Shown here: piece by piece, positions 1 through 12,349 of the stretch
Layout: each line of letters opens with the position of its first letter
How positions within the stretch are numbered: position 1 is the first letter of the stretch
From: Monomorium pharaonis
Taxonomy: Eukaryota > Arthropoda > Insecta > Hymenoptera > Formicidae
Assembly (NCBI RefSeq): GCF_013373865.1
Contig: NC_050474.1
Span: 1,822,001-1,886,000 of the forward strand
Length of the DNA: 64,000 nucleotides
Reading direction: 5' to 3'
Position numbers and translations under genes: made by a program
The notes under the pieces: generated by a model
The model's input: the letters and a program-made list of their open reading frames with translations, nothing else
The model's database searches: none
What the model was told of the DNA's origin: nothing

Positions 1-3000
1 AATTTATGAGAGTGCATAAAGAATCGTAAAAAAGAGAGAAGAAAAATCGATAAAGTACCGGGGAAATTCTTTTACAAAAATAATTCAGAGAGGGAGTTCT
101 AATTTCCTAAGGGTTCGAACAATGGATCCAGTATCCTCGTAAACTTTATTACCGGTAAAGACAGATCCCACAGTGTACACTCAAGAATGACTCTCTTCGC
201 GTTTCCTCGTGTTTGCGGCGACCCATTTTTATCGTTGCACCTGCTGACGCCTTTTACATCTCCTCGGCGCACAAAAGCTAGGGAGTGCTATCTTACCTTA
301 AAATATCTTAAAAGTATCTTAAAAATGAGTACTTCCGCGATTCAATTTAGCCGCGGCAATAAACAACCGCCTTTCTGAAGTGAATCTTTTTACGAGCACA
401 GTGAAAATCATTTTGCGCACTCTCGGGACCTCGTTCTGTTGCCGGTAATACCGCATCCCGATTACGTCGTTGCATCACGATAAGTTCTCAGCGAGCGCGT
501 TAGTAAAAATTATTTAAAATCTCTCGCGCGGAATCGAACGGTCTAGCGATTCCATCGCGCGATGAGATCGTGTGATATCGAAGATCGGCCGGCAATCGTT
601 TCTACTGCGCTGAAAATTCGACGGAAGATATTAAAAATGCTTTCGCGGAACTATCGGGTAACCCAGATTCATTATTGGATTTCTACACATTTTTTTCCCG
701 TTTGTGTGGGAATCACTGTGGAAACATTTCGAGTGATCGTACGATTCCGGTGCCAACGTTAATGCTGTTATGATATCAAATTGTATTTTTCGAATATCAG
801 AGGCGCTTCTAGAATTTCATTCAATTATCGTTTTTCTATACTATGGTTTTCGGAAAAAGAAATAAAGCTAACGCAATAAAAATTCATTTTGATCACTAAA
901 TTATAGCTTGTATTTATATAACAATTATATAGAGTATCCGGGAAGATAATTTGAAGTATTTTCTCATAATCTGAAATTCTGACTTTAAATATTACAATCA
1001 AGTTAGAATTTATAAATTAACGAATTTTTATTTATTAATGTATTCATTATTGCATCTTTACCTATTATTAATTTTTATTATCTTACAAAACTCTTTATAA
1101 TACATTGTATATAAAAATGTTATTATGTAAAATAAATAACACTGCTTAGTGTAACAAAATTAATACGATCGCTTAACTAAAATTTTCTTTTTTACTAACT
1201 TTTTATGCAGAGGGATAAGAATGAGAAAATAGATATAATCTGGCTATATTTTTCAATTGAAAATCATTGTTTCCAGCAACGTACACCATCTTTTCAGCCG
1301 TGTATTTTCCGACATTGCAACAGTTAGTTCTGTCGCCGTACGAATTGGTCTCTACGACTGGAAATATCCCAAGGGGTACCTATATCCTTTGCTTCCCAGC
1401 AATTTCCTGTATAAACGCTGGTAGCTACTTTTACAATAACCATAGTTATACGACAACGTGGAAGTTTTTTTATAATCGCTTGGGATTTGAGTCGGATTCT
1501 ATTTTGTAACTTCGCAAAGCTTACGACATACGCGTACCTATTACATTGACCAATCATAAATAATATTACGTAGTATAATTCTACAAATTCTCGTATCTTT
1601 ACACGCTTTACGTGATTTTAATATATAGCTTTTAATTAAATCACGTAACCAGTATTTAGTTTAAACTTATCTGCTTGATATAAATCTCAGTTTCGTTTAA
1701 ATAAGAACGTTTTTTTGATAAATTAATGTTCTGTATTTTAAATATAAATAACTTGTGTATAGATCTTTTGAGTACATTTTATCTACGAAGTGAATTCAAG
1801 CGTAGTTTCTTTGAAGTGGGGATGTCGGAAAGAATGAAAGAAATATTTCTTCTTTTGATATGAGCATGGGAAGATGTAACCATCTTTTTCAGGGGTCCGG
1901 AATGCTTTCAAAATCTCATTTCATAATGTCTACGATTCCATGTGTAGCGTGATATTTTATATGAATAATGCGCGGCGATATCCCAACATTCCTTTTTACG
2001 TCATATATCTTTGCGTTACACATAATATGAAAATTTCTACCTCCAAGGCATAGCACATATATATCTAGATACGTGATCTTTACTAAATCTTCTTATTCCG
2101 ACATTTCATTCAACGACACCTTACGAATAACGTTTATCGTAACATCTGCTCCAGTATTTATTCAATACATTATTCTATCTATAATGTAATGTTAAAAATA
2201 TGTAAAAGTGAAATATGTTCCATGATATAATTTAACAAATAGCCCGACCTAGATTTATTTGTTTTCAATTGTTACATGAATGTACTTTTTAAAATCAATA
2301 ATATTAATTTAACTGTTTTTACAAATATACATCCGCTCGCCTATACTGAACAAATAATTATTTAACTTACAATATTGAATGATATATTGGCTTTTTTTTT
2401 CTCATATATTATAACTTCTGTGATTAACGATGAATGCATTAAAGTCAAACGCAACTAAATTTACGCCGTTTACGTTTCGCCGCAATGGAAAGCTTCCCGG
2501 CACTCGTTTCTTGCCACCACCTGCGATCCGGGATAAACCGGAAAACTCCGCCGTGGCACAGAGGAACCAGTCATTACGAGGGACTCGCTGTTAACGCTGG
2601 GAACTGCGGGTAATTAGGAAGCCGCTCGTAAATAGCGCGCTCCAGCGCGGCATGCCGGTCGGGACTCACGCGCGTTAGAACGAGGCAAGGTAGACCGCAT
2701 TGAGAAAAGAAAGGAAGAGAAGAAAAAGAATTAGTGGTCCGCTTAACTCCGGAAATCTGTTATATTGACCTCGCGTTTCTTCGCCGGCGCGGCGTGGAAG
2801 TGGATAGAGTCTTCCCTCGGTTTCCATCGAGAGGATCTCATCGACGTGCCACCCAACTCGGTATTCGAGCGAGACTGAAGCCGGATAAAGGAAAAGCTGG
2901 TGAGTTTTCCGCATATCCGTCATTTCCTTCTTGCCATTATCCTCTTCAAAAGTATACACGGCGCGCGAACTGAATAGCACTGTTACAATTGTGTAAAATT

Positions 3001-4102
3001 CATTTCATTGAAACAATCCGAAACAACTTCCCTTCGCGGAATTTTGTATCTAGTACAAATAAGTTGCGTTTGCTTCTCGTTGTGCGGATTCCTCATGCGT
3101 CGTACGATAACATAAGAGTGCAACTCTACTCTGGCGTTGACGTAGGAAATTTCTAGGCAGAAACGACAACGTTTGCTCTCTCATCACGAGGTATCCAATT
3201 GAACGCGTCGCGTTTCTTGTCTTGCCTTAGCATTAACAGCTCGCTTACTTAGTTTACACGCGCGAAAATAAATGTGCGCGCACGCTACGTACGCGCGAAT
3301 ACGTCGGTTTGCACCTGGAAAACTAATCTCCGGTTACTGCTGCGGGATAATTGTGTTTGCCTTCCATTTAAGTTGTTTGCACATCTGTTTGCATCCTAGC
3401 TTCTCTTTCAGACTAACTCGTCTTCAGATTCAGCTTGCCATCAGGCCGTCATTCTACGGCGTATGCCTTTCCTTCTTCCTTCCCTCCTTCGCCACTTCTC
3501 TTTTGCCTTACTCGACGTCGTATCTCGTACGACAGTCGGATTCTCTTAATTGTCTAATTAAATTATATACATATCTGCTTTCTGTTGCGGCACATCAATT
3601 ATTATTAAAAGCGTGAGTATTTATTTAAGAGTATTATATTTATTTTAGTTTATTTTAAGAGTATTATATTTTTTAAGTTGTTTTTATATTATCAGGTATC
3701 ACTGCAATAACGACTTTCGCAAAATACTTGCTAAAACAAAGTAAGAACACCGTTATTTTGAAAAAGTACGATTTTCTTGAAATACAACTTTTTTTTTTAA
3801 ACATCTCCGCATCACGCAAGTAATTTTAATACTAATGTCCCAGGTGAAGGAATGTGCATAGCATGAAAACTATCGAAACGAGACTTTGATAGAGGGAAAA
3901 TCGAATAAGAAAGGGACGAAGAAGAAAAGGGAAAATTAAATGAGATCGAAGTAAAGAAACGATAGATTCTCCTCCATGTAAATTTCATTGCAAATTCCAA
4001 CGGGGAATTTGTAGCGAGAGTTCTTCCTTACGAATTTTAAAGAATTTGGAAGAGCAAGGTGAACCGTGCAAGTATATTAATTTTACCTAAATCTCATTTA
4101 TT
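1..4102. other. gene-free stretch, left end
   Basis: No exon or RNA gene was recognised on either strand. The sequence alternates between AT-rich stretches (about 780-2450) and CpG-richer stretches (about 400-600 and 2460-3560). Open frames here are short and have no recognisable protein pattern. It may be part of a large 5' intron of the + strand Pgant2 gene, whose N-terminal exons are missing from the window, or plain intergenic DNA. The sequence alone does not decide. Confidence 0.6.
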
Positions 4103-4530
4103 CCCGTGTGGAAATTCATCTAGGCATGCTCTATTTAATATTGGCCCCATACGGGCGTTACTTAGGCATCCAAAATAAAGGCTTTTCGGACTGAAACCTA
4201 TTCAGGGACTATTCAGGGCCTATTTAGGATATTTGAACTTGGGCTTGCCTGAATTGAGTTTGGTTTAAATTTACAACTTTTTCCCCAAGACTCACAGTTA
4301 AGTTTACCCGGTTACAGCCCGTATAGGACCTAGTTTGAATTAGATGTTTGCTCCAAAACAGTTATATTTAGGTTTGCATAGTTATAGCTTTTTTTCTCAA
4401 TTCTTATATTTTAATTATTTTAATATATTAATTGTATTAGACTTAAATATTTCAAAGTAACCGTTTTCCTGTCTGATAGACTAAAGTAATTAGCTAATAC
4501 ATTATTTATAAAATCTATTATTTTATTGAG

Positions 4531-4990
4531 TATATTAAACAAAAATTCCACTCGGAAAAAGTTGGGAATTATTGTGTAAACAATGAAAGAAAGTGAAAAT
4601 TTTCGTTTTTTAGCAATAAAAAACATTTATTACTGTTAGCAAAAAACAAAAAATATAAGCTTATAGGTATTAAAAATATCTATTAAATGAGCCGTCGAAC
4701 GTTCCAATTGGTTTATTTTTTAAGGAGAAAAAAATTAAAAACTGCTAAAATTTACTTTTTTTTAAATTGTTAATAAATAATTAATAACTAATGGACAAGT
4801 GATGGCAAATTCTTGTAATAGGGCTTAAATAGTAGCGGTTACTATTCTCTAAAAGTCTTGAAAATTTTAGCCCAAAATATTCATAACTTTTGACACAAAG
4901 CTATTTTTTATTTAATTATTTTTTAATTTTTTAATTTTTAATTAACATTGTTTACACAACTTTTTCCAAGTTGAATTTTTGTTTAATATG
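4531..4990. repeat. internal inverted repeat (possible nested MITE)
   Basis: The left arm (4531-4585) contains TTAAACAAAAATTCCACTCG and ends TGTGTAAACAATG. The right arm (4946-4990) begins CATTGTTTACACAACTTTTT and ends in TTTTTGTTTAATATG. The arms match over roughly 45 bp, with a small insertion in the left arm. The spacing of about 360 bp and lack of coding sequence fit a foldback or MITE-like insertion inside the larger unit. Confidence 0.5.
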
Positions 4991-5119
4991 TTTGTACGAT
5001 TTTTGCGAATAAGAATCTGCAATAAAAGTGCCTCTTACAATTTTTTCTCGAAAGTCTAATTTTAATTTTAATGTACTAATAAGTATATATAGACAATAAC
5101 AAGTACCCAATATCAATAA

Positions 5120-5192
5120 GTCAATTGGCTCAGTAGATAGAGTACAAGTTTTGTAATCCTAAGGTTCCGGGTTCAAAACTAGCAGCGGCAAG
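5120..5192 (+). repeat. tRNA-like sequence (tRNA-Thr-like, pseudogene or SINE head)
   Basis: The segment has an A-box-like stretch (TGGCTCAGTAGATAGAGTA), an anticodon-loop-like TTTGTAA that would read UGU (Thr), and a B-box-like GGTTCCGGGTTCAAAACT, all in tRNA order and spacing. The 5' and 3' ends do not pair into an acceptor stem, so this is not a functional tRNA gene. It is followed directly by A-rich sequence. That is the layout of a tRNA-derived SINE with internal RNA polymerase III promoter boxes. It could also be a decayed tRNA pseudogene. Confidence 0.5.
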
Positions 5193-5194
5193 TT

Positions 5195-6310
5195 TTTAAT
5201 TATTTGAAAAATAATTTTATGAATAAATGTAAAATTATTTTAAAATTAAATTAAATAAAATAAATTAAATAAATTAAAGAAAGAAAGAAAGAAATAAATA
5301 AAATAAAATAAAAAAAATTAAATTAAATTAAATTAAAATTAAAGGAAAGGAAAAGAAAATAAAATAAAGAAAAGAAAAGAAAAGAAAAGAAAAAAAAGAA
5401 AGAAAATAAAAGAAAAGAAAAGAAAAGAAAAGAAAAGAAAAGAAAATAAAAGAAAAGAAAAGAAAAGAAAAGAAAAGAAAAGAAAAGAAAAGAAAAGAAA
5501 AGAAAAGAAAAAAAAGAAAGAAAAGAAAATAAAAGAAAAGAAAGAAAAGAAAAGAAAAGAAAATAAAAGAAAAGAAAAGAAAATAAATAAAAAGAAAAGA
5601 AAAGAAAAAAAGAAAAGAAAAGAAAAAAAAGAAAAGAAAAGAAAAGAAAAGAAAAGAAAAGAAAAGAATAGAAAAGAAAAGAAAGAAAGAAATAAAGAAA
5701 AGAAAGAACTTAAAAATTAAATTCAAATTAAAAGGAAAAGGAAAAGGAAAAGGAAAGGATAAAAAGAAAAGGTAAAAGGAAAATTAAAAGGAAAAGGAAA
5801 AATGAAAATTAAAAGGAAAAGAAAAGGAAAAGGAAAAGGAAAGGAAAATAAAATGAAAATTAAAAGGAAAAGGAAAAGGAAAATTAAAAGGAAAAGGAAA
5901 TGAAAATTAAAATTAAAATTAAAATTGAAATTAAAATTAAAGGAAAAGGAAAAGGAAATTAAAGGAAAATAAATTAAATTAAAGGAAATTAATTAAATTA
6001 AAATAAATTAAAATAAAATAAAATAAAATAAAAAGAAATAAAATAAAATAAAATAAAATAAAATAAATTAAAATAAAATAAATAAAATAAACTAAAATAA
6101 AATAAAATAAAATAAAATAAAATTAAAATTAAAATTAAAATTAAAATTAAATTAAAATAAATTAAATTAAATAAATTAAATTAAATTAAATTAAAAATAA
6201 ATAAAATAAAGTATAATTAAATTAAAATAAATTTAAATTTAAAATAGAATAGAATAGAATAAATTAGAATAGAATAGAATAAAATAAAATAGAATAAAAT
6301 AAAATAATTA
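5195..6310. repeat. A-rich penta/hexanucleotide satellite, over 1 kb
   Basis: The + strand is nearly free of C for about 1.1 kb. Successive sub-blocks are dominated by AAAAG (about 5350-5700), AAAAGG (about 5730-5960), AAAAT (about 6000-6120), AAATT (about 6120-6200) and AATAG (about 6240-6300). A 132-codon open frame on the - strand, almost all Phe, Ser and Leu, is only a reading of this repeat and is not a gene. The block lies inside the TIR-bounded unit and directly follows the tRNA-like head. Confidence 0.9.
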
Positions 6311-6559
6311 ATAAAAATTTGTCCTAAATTTAGTATGTACTGTTGTACATACTGAATAAACTTGTAAAAAAATTTTTATTTAGTTTGGCTCAAGCTAAAT
6401 TTTTATATTAGCCCAAGTTTGAAAATCAATGTAGGCCCTAGATTAAAAAGCGGGACAAATCGATATTGGACCAAGGTAGGCGTCCTAACTTGGATTTCAA
6501 TAAAAGTAAGGAAACCTAACTTGGTCCTGATTACAACTTAGGTAGAATTTCCACACGGG

Positions 6560-9344
6560 TTCTAATGCGTTTTTTTTTTAAACGACACACGTTAATAACA
6601 ACACATATATGAAACTATTATGTCAACACAATATGTATTGAATAAATCGATGTGTAAACGAGATGCACGCATGCATAAACGCATGCGGTACGTGTAACAT
6701 GTATACGACGGGATCTGTAATACGAGTAACAATTATTCTAGTCGCACAGGCATGACCCTTAACGAGCGCGTACGGCAATTAATAGCGCGCACTATCCCCG
6801 TAATCATTATGATCGATCACCGCCGCGATCGATGCCCGCGCGCATTTTCCCGCGAGGATGCGTTCCCACAGACATCACGGATACGGCGCGGCGCGGCGGC
6901 GCCGCGATAGATCGGATTCTCTTGGGGAAAGTGCGCGCGATCGTACTTTTTAAGGCGCACAGGTGAAAGAAGCTCACTTGCGCGCACGACCGCCGCTCGT
7001 GTTTCTCTCCCGTTAGCTACCGTCTATGGGACACGAAGAAATGTCTCGACTCCGAGATCCCACGCGAGCCATTAAGGCCGACGAGGAGAAGTTTCGCGAT
7101 TTGATCTATGAGAGGCAAGTAATCTTAAAATAGCGCGAAGACGGGGCTCGTCCGTCTTACGGATGCAAATAACGCGATCATTCCTCGTCGATTCGATGTC
7201 GCTGTTTCGCGTGACAGGAATAGATTAGAATAAACTTTTTAACTTCCTTACGTTGTGAAATGTATAATACATAGAATGTCTTAGAACGCGCTATTTCGAT
7301 AGTGTTTTTAATCCAAGCTTTCGAGATGAATTCAAAATTGGTGTTTCTAAGTGAAAATATCAATTAAGTCTTATTATGAAAATTATTTTTCACCGTTTAC
7401 TATCTATTGAAAGTTGGCAAAGACAGAGATTCGTTTTTTTTTTGTATCTTTACCGAAAGGATAATTTCGTTGAAGTATCTAAAAATTTGTAGCAAAATGT
7501 CGATTAAAAAATAATTTTATTAAACCATTAAAATAATTATAAAGACGTTCGAGCAATGCTGCAAAAAAATGTTGATATTCTAGCAATTAGTTTAAGCGTT
7601 TTAATTGTTTATAATTATTTTAATAATCTAACAATATTACTTTTAGATTTACAGCTAACTTTGTAGATACTTAGCAAAGAAACGTTTAAATTGCAATTTA
7701 GAAAAAAAGCGTTTAAACGCATGAAATAACTATCGTTATTTTTTAATATTTACCACTGCATTATCATTTGCAGAAAATAACGGTTTATGATCACACTTAT
7801 TATTGCATGATGTTTTCAACACTCATGCGTTAAACTGTGATGAATCAACTTGATTCGCTGAAAGAGATCAGCGAGCCACGTATTTAATGATTGAAACCCA
7901 TTGAATTACAGTAACATTGATATCGTGATGGAAATTTGCTGATACGCTTCTATGAGTAGTTTGACTCTGTTTCGGATGTATGCAATCCCAAAGCATCATC
8001 CGATTCGATCAGGTCAATTACCATTACAATCGTTAACTTTTTAAGAGCACAAATTAATAAAGGGCTCTTATTAAAAAGCTATTAATAAATGCTTGATTTT
8101 TTTAACGAAGACGTTATACGTAGACTTAATATAAAGTAATAAAAAGACTTTAGATCTTGTTAAACATTAAATTTATATTTTATCAACTTCTTTAAAAGAG
8201 AAATTAAAACGGCTTTCTATTACTTTCTCGCTGATGTAAACAAAAGTTTTTCGACTTGTGTCGAAAATACATTTAATTTAAAACTCACGGTGTAGTCCTC
8301 GATGAATTCGATAATTCGTAACGAAATCGGGGTCAGCGAAGGAGCTTTAAATTGTACTTTCTCCACAATAATTATCAAACTCATAACAACGCGGCATTCT
8401 TTATTCAGTATCGTCGATTCTAGGTCGGACAGAAAGAGACCTCAACTTTAATTCGGCCGGTCAATTAGAGCTAATTAATCGTTTCTGCGCAAGGTCCTTC
8501 TAGGATGAGAGACGCTCTAATTTCTTTTTTTTCCTCCTCCATCCACAAAATAGCCGTCCCTCCCTCTTTTCTGGAACCAAGCTGGATTGCTCGATGCTAC
8601 AGTTCGGTTTCTGCTGAATAATACATAAACCGCTTTTAAAATCAAAAAGTTGCTCGTCGTTTTTCCGGCCCTTTTTTCAGCAGCTACGCTCGCGTCGGTA
8701 GGGTCGGTCGTGTGAATACTTAAACGCGCACAGCTGCCACTTCGTGTTATAACGACCGTTTTTTTCAAGGCTCGTCACCCTTTCCCTTCCGCATTTTCCA
8801 CTTTTTTCATCCTTACAAGACAGAGAGAAAGAGAGAGAGGAGGGGCGATACCAACTTTTCTTTCGTATATACCAACATTCTTTCGTAATACGAGAGCAGA
8901 ATCAAAACTATGAAAAACGATTACGCGGTTCAATTAATTCTCGCTCTCGTAATTATGCAAGAGATTACTTTCCTGCCGATAATTCATGGTGGCCTTCATA
9001 TTTTTTTTGCGCATGGGATAATGACTTAACCGATATTAACTCTCTGCTTTCCTAATTCGGTAGATCCGATTGCTGTTCAATTGGAATTTACAAAATTTTC
9101 ATATTTTAACACGTCAGATTATTTTTTTTAATAAAATGCCAATGATAAGTAAAAAATAAAATTATTTGGTGATAACAATTTTATTTAAATAGAGATTCTA
9201 TTTGCAAAAGGTAAAATCTTTTTAAAATCAAATAGAAATTTTAAAGCAATTTTTGATCTGAAAAATGTAACATAATTATTGTAAAAAAAAAATGTCTTAT
9301 ATTTCTAATGTCATTAGCATATCTGTCTAGTAGGACGATTCTCG
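6560..9344. other. gene-free stretch
   Basis: No coding exon was recognised. A GC- and CpG-rich island spans about 6720-7170 and includes a run of GC-only sequence around 6886-6905. The remainder is AT-rich. A short GA-rich tract lies near 8821-8845. Confidence 0.55.
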
Positions 9345-9439
9345 ATAAGAAGTGTCGGTATCATCATACTGTCGTTGCGCAGATATTTTAGATGATAAAA
9401 AACCTGCGCAACGACAGTCTAATGATACTCTTCTTATTA
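9345..9439. ncRNA. microRNA-like hairpin (candidate)
   Basis: Arms at 9345-9382 and 9404-9439 pair as an imperfect stem of about 36 bp, closed by a loop of about 21 nt. The 16-17 bp nearest the loop (ACTGTCGTTGCGCAG against CTGCGCAACGACAGT) are fully paired. Lower down are mismatches and a one- or two-base asymmetry, as in insect pre-miRNAs. A total length near 95 nt fits. I do not recognise the arm sequences as a known miRNA. It could instead be a small foldback element. The strand of transcription is not determined. Confidence 0.4.
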
Positions 9440-12309
9440 CAGTAGCGCACTACAGAAACCGCTGAGAGCGGTTAAAGAGCATTATTTAATACCTGAATAT
9501 ATCACTGTACATGTGCGCTTGAGTCATGTCGCATTAATATATTGGATATACCGCATACATGTTACAGGTATATAAACCCTCCTTCCTTCCGATGCAATCT
9601 ACTTTTTCCTCGTTCTCCACCCTCTTCGCCATGCAGCGACTTTAATTTTCTCCGGAGAGCTCGTCGAGCTATATCGCCGTCGTAAAAAAAAAACTTGCAC
9701 GGAAGAAAAAAGATTACGCGGCTCAATTATTCCGTCGTCTTCCCGCACAGTAATCCTTAAGATCCGGGCGAGAGTCGCCCGGAGGACGGGCGATTTCTGG
9801 CGCACGATACGAGGCACTTTGTTTCGCATTAAGAACCGCTAAACGTGCTTTTTGCCGGCCGTTTTGAATAAATTTCGTGGCCCGCGGACTCTCGAAATGC
9901 CGATTCGACAACCGCGCTGGAAGTCGCGGAGCGATCGCGCCGTTCTTTACGCCCGGCAAAGTTATAATTGAGAAAAGTTTCCGGCTCTTACAAGATGAAT
10001 ATAATTTAAGTATGGTCGCGGCCGCCTCGCAGAATATCGACCAAAAATTTATACACGGTAATCGCAATAAACCACTTTTCATTGTCGTGCATCGCGGCTG
10101 TAGGAGAATTATGAGTTGTTATACACGGTGTTTGAACAGAGAGATATTCTAGTTTTTTTGTTGCTTATTTTAAAGTCAATTAAATGCATATTTTAGCAGG
10201 GATATATCGTGCAAACGGAGTACGCGCGTAGCTCCTTGTTTTTTCTCCATTATTGTAAATGTAAAAATTGCTGTTAAGATTATTTAACCTTAGCAATGTT
10301 TGTTATTTCATTTTCCTATTAGAATGTAACTATCGTTTCTAATCAAACTTATGTCGCTCGAAGATTATCGATCGGCTGATGCATGCACGGGCGAAAGCTT
10401 TTGTAAAATTTTAAACTGTTGTTCGTTCTTGATGCACTTCTGACACGCGAGATCTTTCCGGTTGTTCAGTCGCAAGGAACGCCATTTGTATGCGTCAAGT
10501 CAGTTGCTAAACGTTAAGTCCGACATTTTCTTCGTGCCATTAGATAAGAGCACACCGTTTCTCCTTCGTCACTCCTGCACTCTTTAATTACACGAAGGAA
10601 GATACCGAACTCGATGCACGGTAATCGCGTCCATAATTATTATACATCAAGTTCAGGATCTCCCTCTCGCGCAATTAACCGAGAGAACAGGCGCCGTTTC
10701 TCCGTTCCCACGATGGTGAAAGATTTACGTGAAACTTCACGGAAACCGACGCGCGAGTAAAAATAATATGAAATATTAATTTCAAAATTATACTTAATGT
10801 ACATTCTACGAAAAAACATGATTATTCTTTTTATCTTACACGCGCATGAAAATTTCGAAGATTAAATTATCACGACATTTTTCTTTCCGAGTTTAGATAA
10901 TTTAATCTTATCAAATATCATAATTGAATTTTGAGAAAAAATAAAGTTTTAATATTGTGTGTTACCCAACACAAGACGCATACATTCAGGATCTTACCGC
11001 TGAACCGAGGGAAAGTTCTCTCACGTGTGCACGTTACCTATGTACCGCGTGTCCTCCTCTTAACGCGTCGATCTCTCGGCGGACGACTCTCATTTATCTT
11101 GGTCTCGCTTCGCGTCCGCAACGTGACTCAATCTTCCCTCACGTAAGGATCTCCACGTGAGAGAGTCGCATCTTATTCCGTCGAGTGCTCCGTCCACCCT
11201 CTTGCGATCATGATCCCTATCTCGTCGATTTCAAGATCTTTTTGCTTCATCTTCTCGTTCCACTGGAAATACGTGGCATGAACTTCGCCGGGCGGACGAA
11301 CTGCACACGTTTCTCGTAAAATACTCCCCTCCTATCTAGAAGGCGCTAGATGTCTCGTTACGTGTGGATTAAATTTGACTGACGGCTCTGTAATCTCGGG
11401 GTATAATTTCGCAGTGCAAATTTCACGTGGCAATTGTGCGGCATTAATCAATGCGAGACGAAGTCTCTCTTCGTCGGTTTTCAGATCGATCCGGGAGAAG
11501 ACATCAAATGGCACGTGATATGTCACCATACGTCACGTTTACTCGCGCCGCTAAGGCGCGAAGAAACACATTACTCGAATAACACACATAGCCTTTGAAG
11601 AGTTTATTACAATGCTACGGTGAGAAATTTATTCCATTTTGCGTCAGCAATATCAATGCGAAACTTTCGTGCGTCGATGATTTTTTGATCCCAGTAAATG
11701 CGATCTGATGGATCACATGCGCGTATTTCGTTGCATATTGAAAGTGATCAATCGATGCAATGTGATTTTCCTGGCACGAGAGGCTGAAGGTATTAGTTGA
11801 ATTGCATAATGCAGCATACGCTACATGCATTGCAGGCAACAAGTTTATATAGGCTGATTCAAAGGTTGATGGGTGAGAAGTTGTTGGGAAAGAAATTCAG
11901 CGTGCGAAACGTATCGCCATTCTCTATACATAGCTCGGTGATGCTGATACCTTCTCCTGGATGCGAGCATTCGCATGCAACAACGATGCAATAAAAGTCA
12001 CACTATATATTCCCCGTCGGGGTTCGTACGTATAATTAATGTGATGTTCGCGGCGGTTCTTTATGTTTAAATCCAGACGGTATCGCTGTGGCGGCGGTGG
12101 CGGTGGCGGCGACGCCGGGCGAACGAGGTGAAATACGTAAGGAGACGGCGAAATGGGAAAAACGAGCGCGGCCGGAAGGGCACAATTGTGGCAGCTTCGC
12201 GGAAATTACGAGCTTAAAGGAGGACACCCGGGGAGATGAAACAACGCCTCCCTCAAAACTTATACGAAATTAGATTTTCAATTTCTCTGCCTGGCCAGCG
12301 CAACGACCG

Positions 12310-12314
<5 letters not shown>

Positions 12315-12345
<31 letters not shown>
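12315..12345. repeat. (TC)n microsatellite
   Basis: An uninterrupted TC dinucleotide run of about 31 bp, flanked by further CT-rich sequence to about 12363. Confidence 0.95.

Positions 12346-12349
<4 letters not shown>

Larger units (their letters stand above)
4103..6559. mobile_element. repeat unit with terminal inverted repeats, non-autonomous DNA-transposon-like
   Basis: The unit begins CCCGTGTGGAAATTC (4103-4117) and ends with the exact reverse complement (6545-6559). The match then continues imperfectly for about 8 bp. Subterminal sequence at both ends carries related short motifs, for example CCTAACTTGG twice near 6487 and 6514. There is no transposase-like open frame, so it would be non-autonomous. 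Inside are a second inverted repeat (4531-4585 against 4946-4990), a tRNA-like segment and a long A-rich satellite. No clear target-site duplication is visible; at most a TT flanks both ends. The superfamily is not assigned. It could also be a composite of nested repeats. Confidence 0.6.

Noticed and set aside
5120..5192. Functional tRNA-Thr gene
   Set aside because: The acceptor-stem ends do not pair and the D/anticodon stems are weak; only the promoter-box layout remains.
5328..5726. 132-codon open frame on the - strand, almost only Phe, Ser and Leu
   Set aside because: It is the translation of the (AAAAG)n satellite and carries no coding signal.
9569..9576. TATATAAA box-like sequence
   Set aside because: Downstream of the microRNA-like hairpin on + and not placed before any recognised start.
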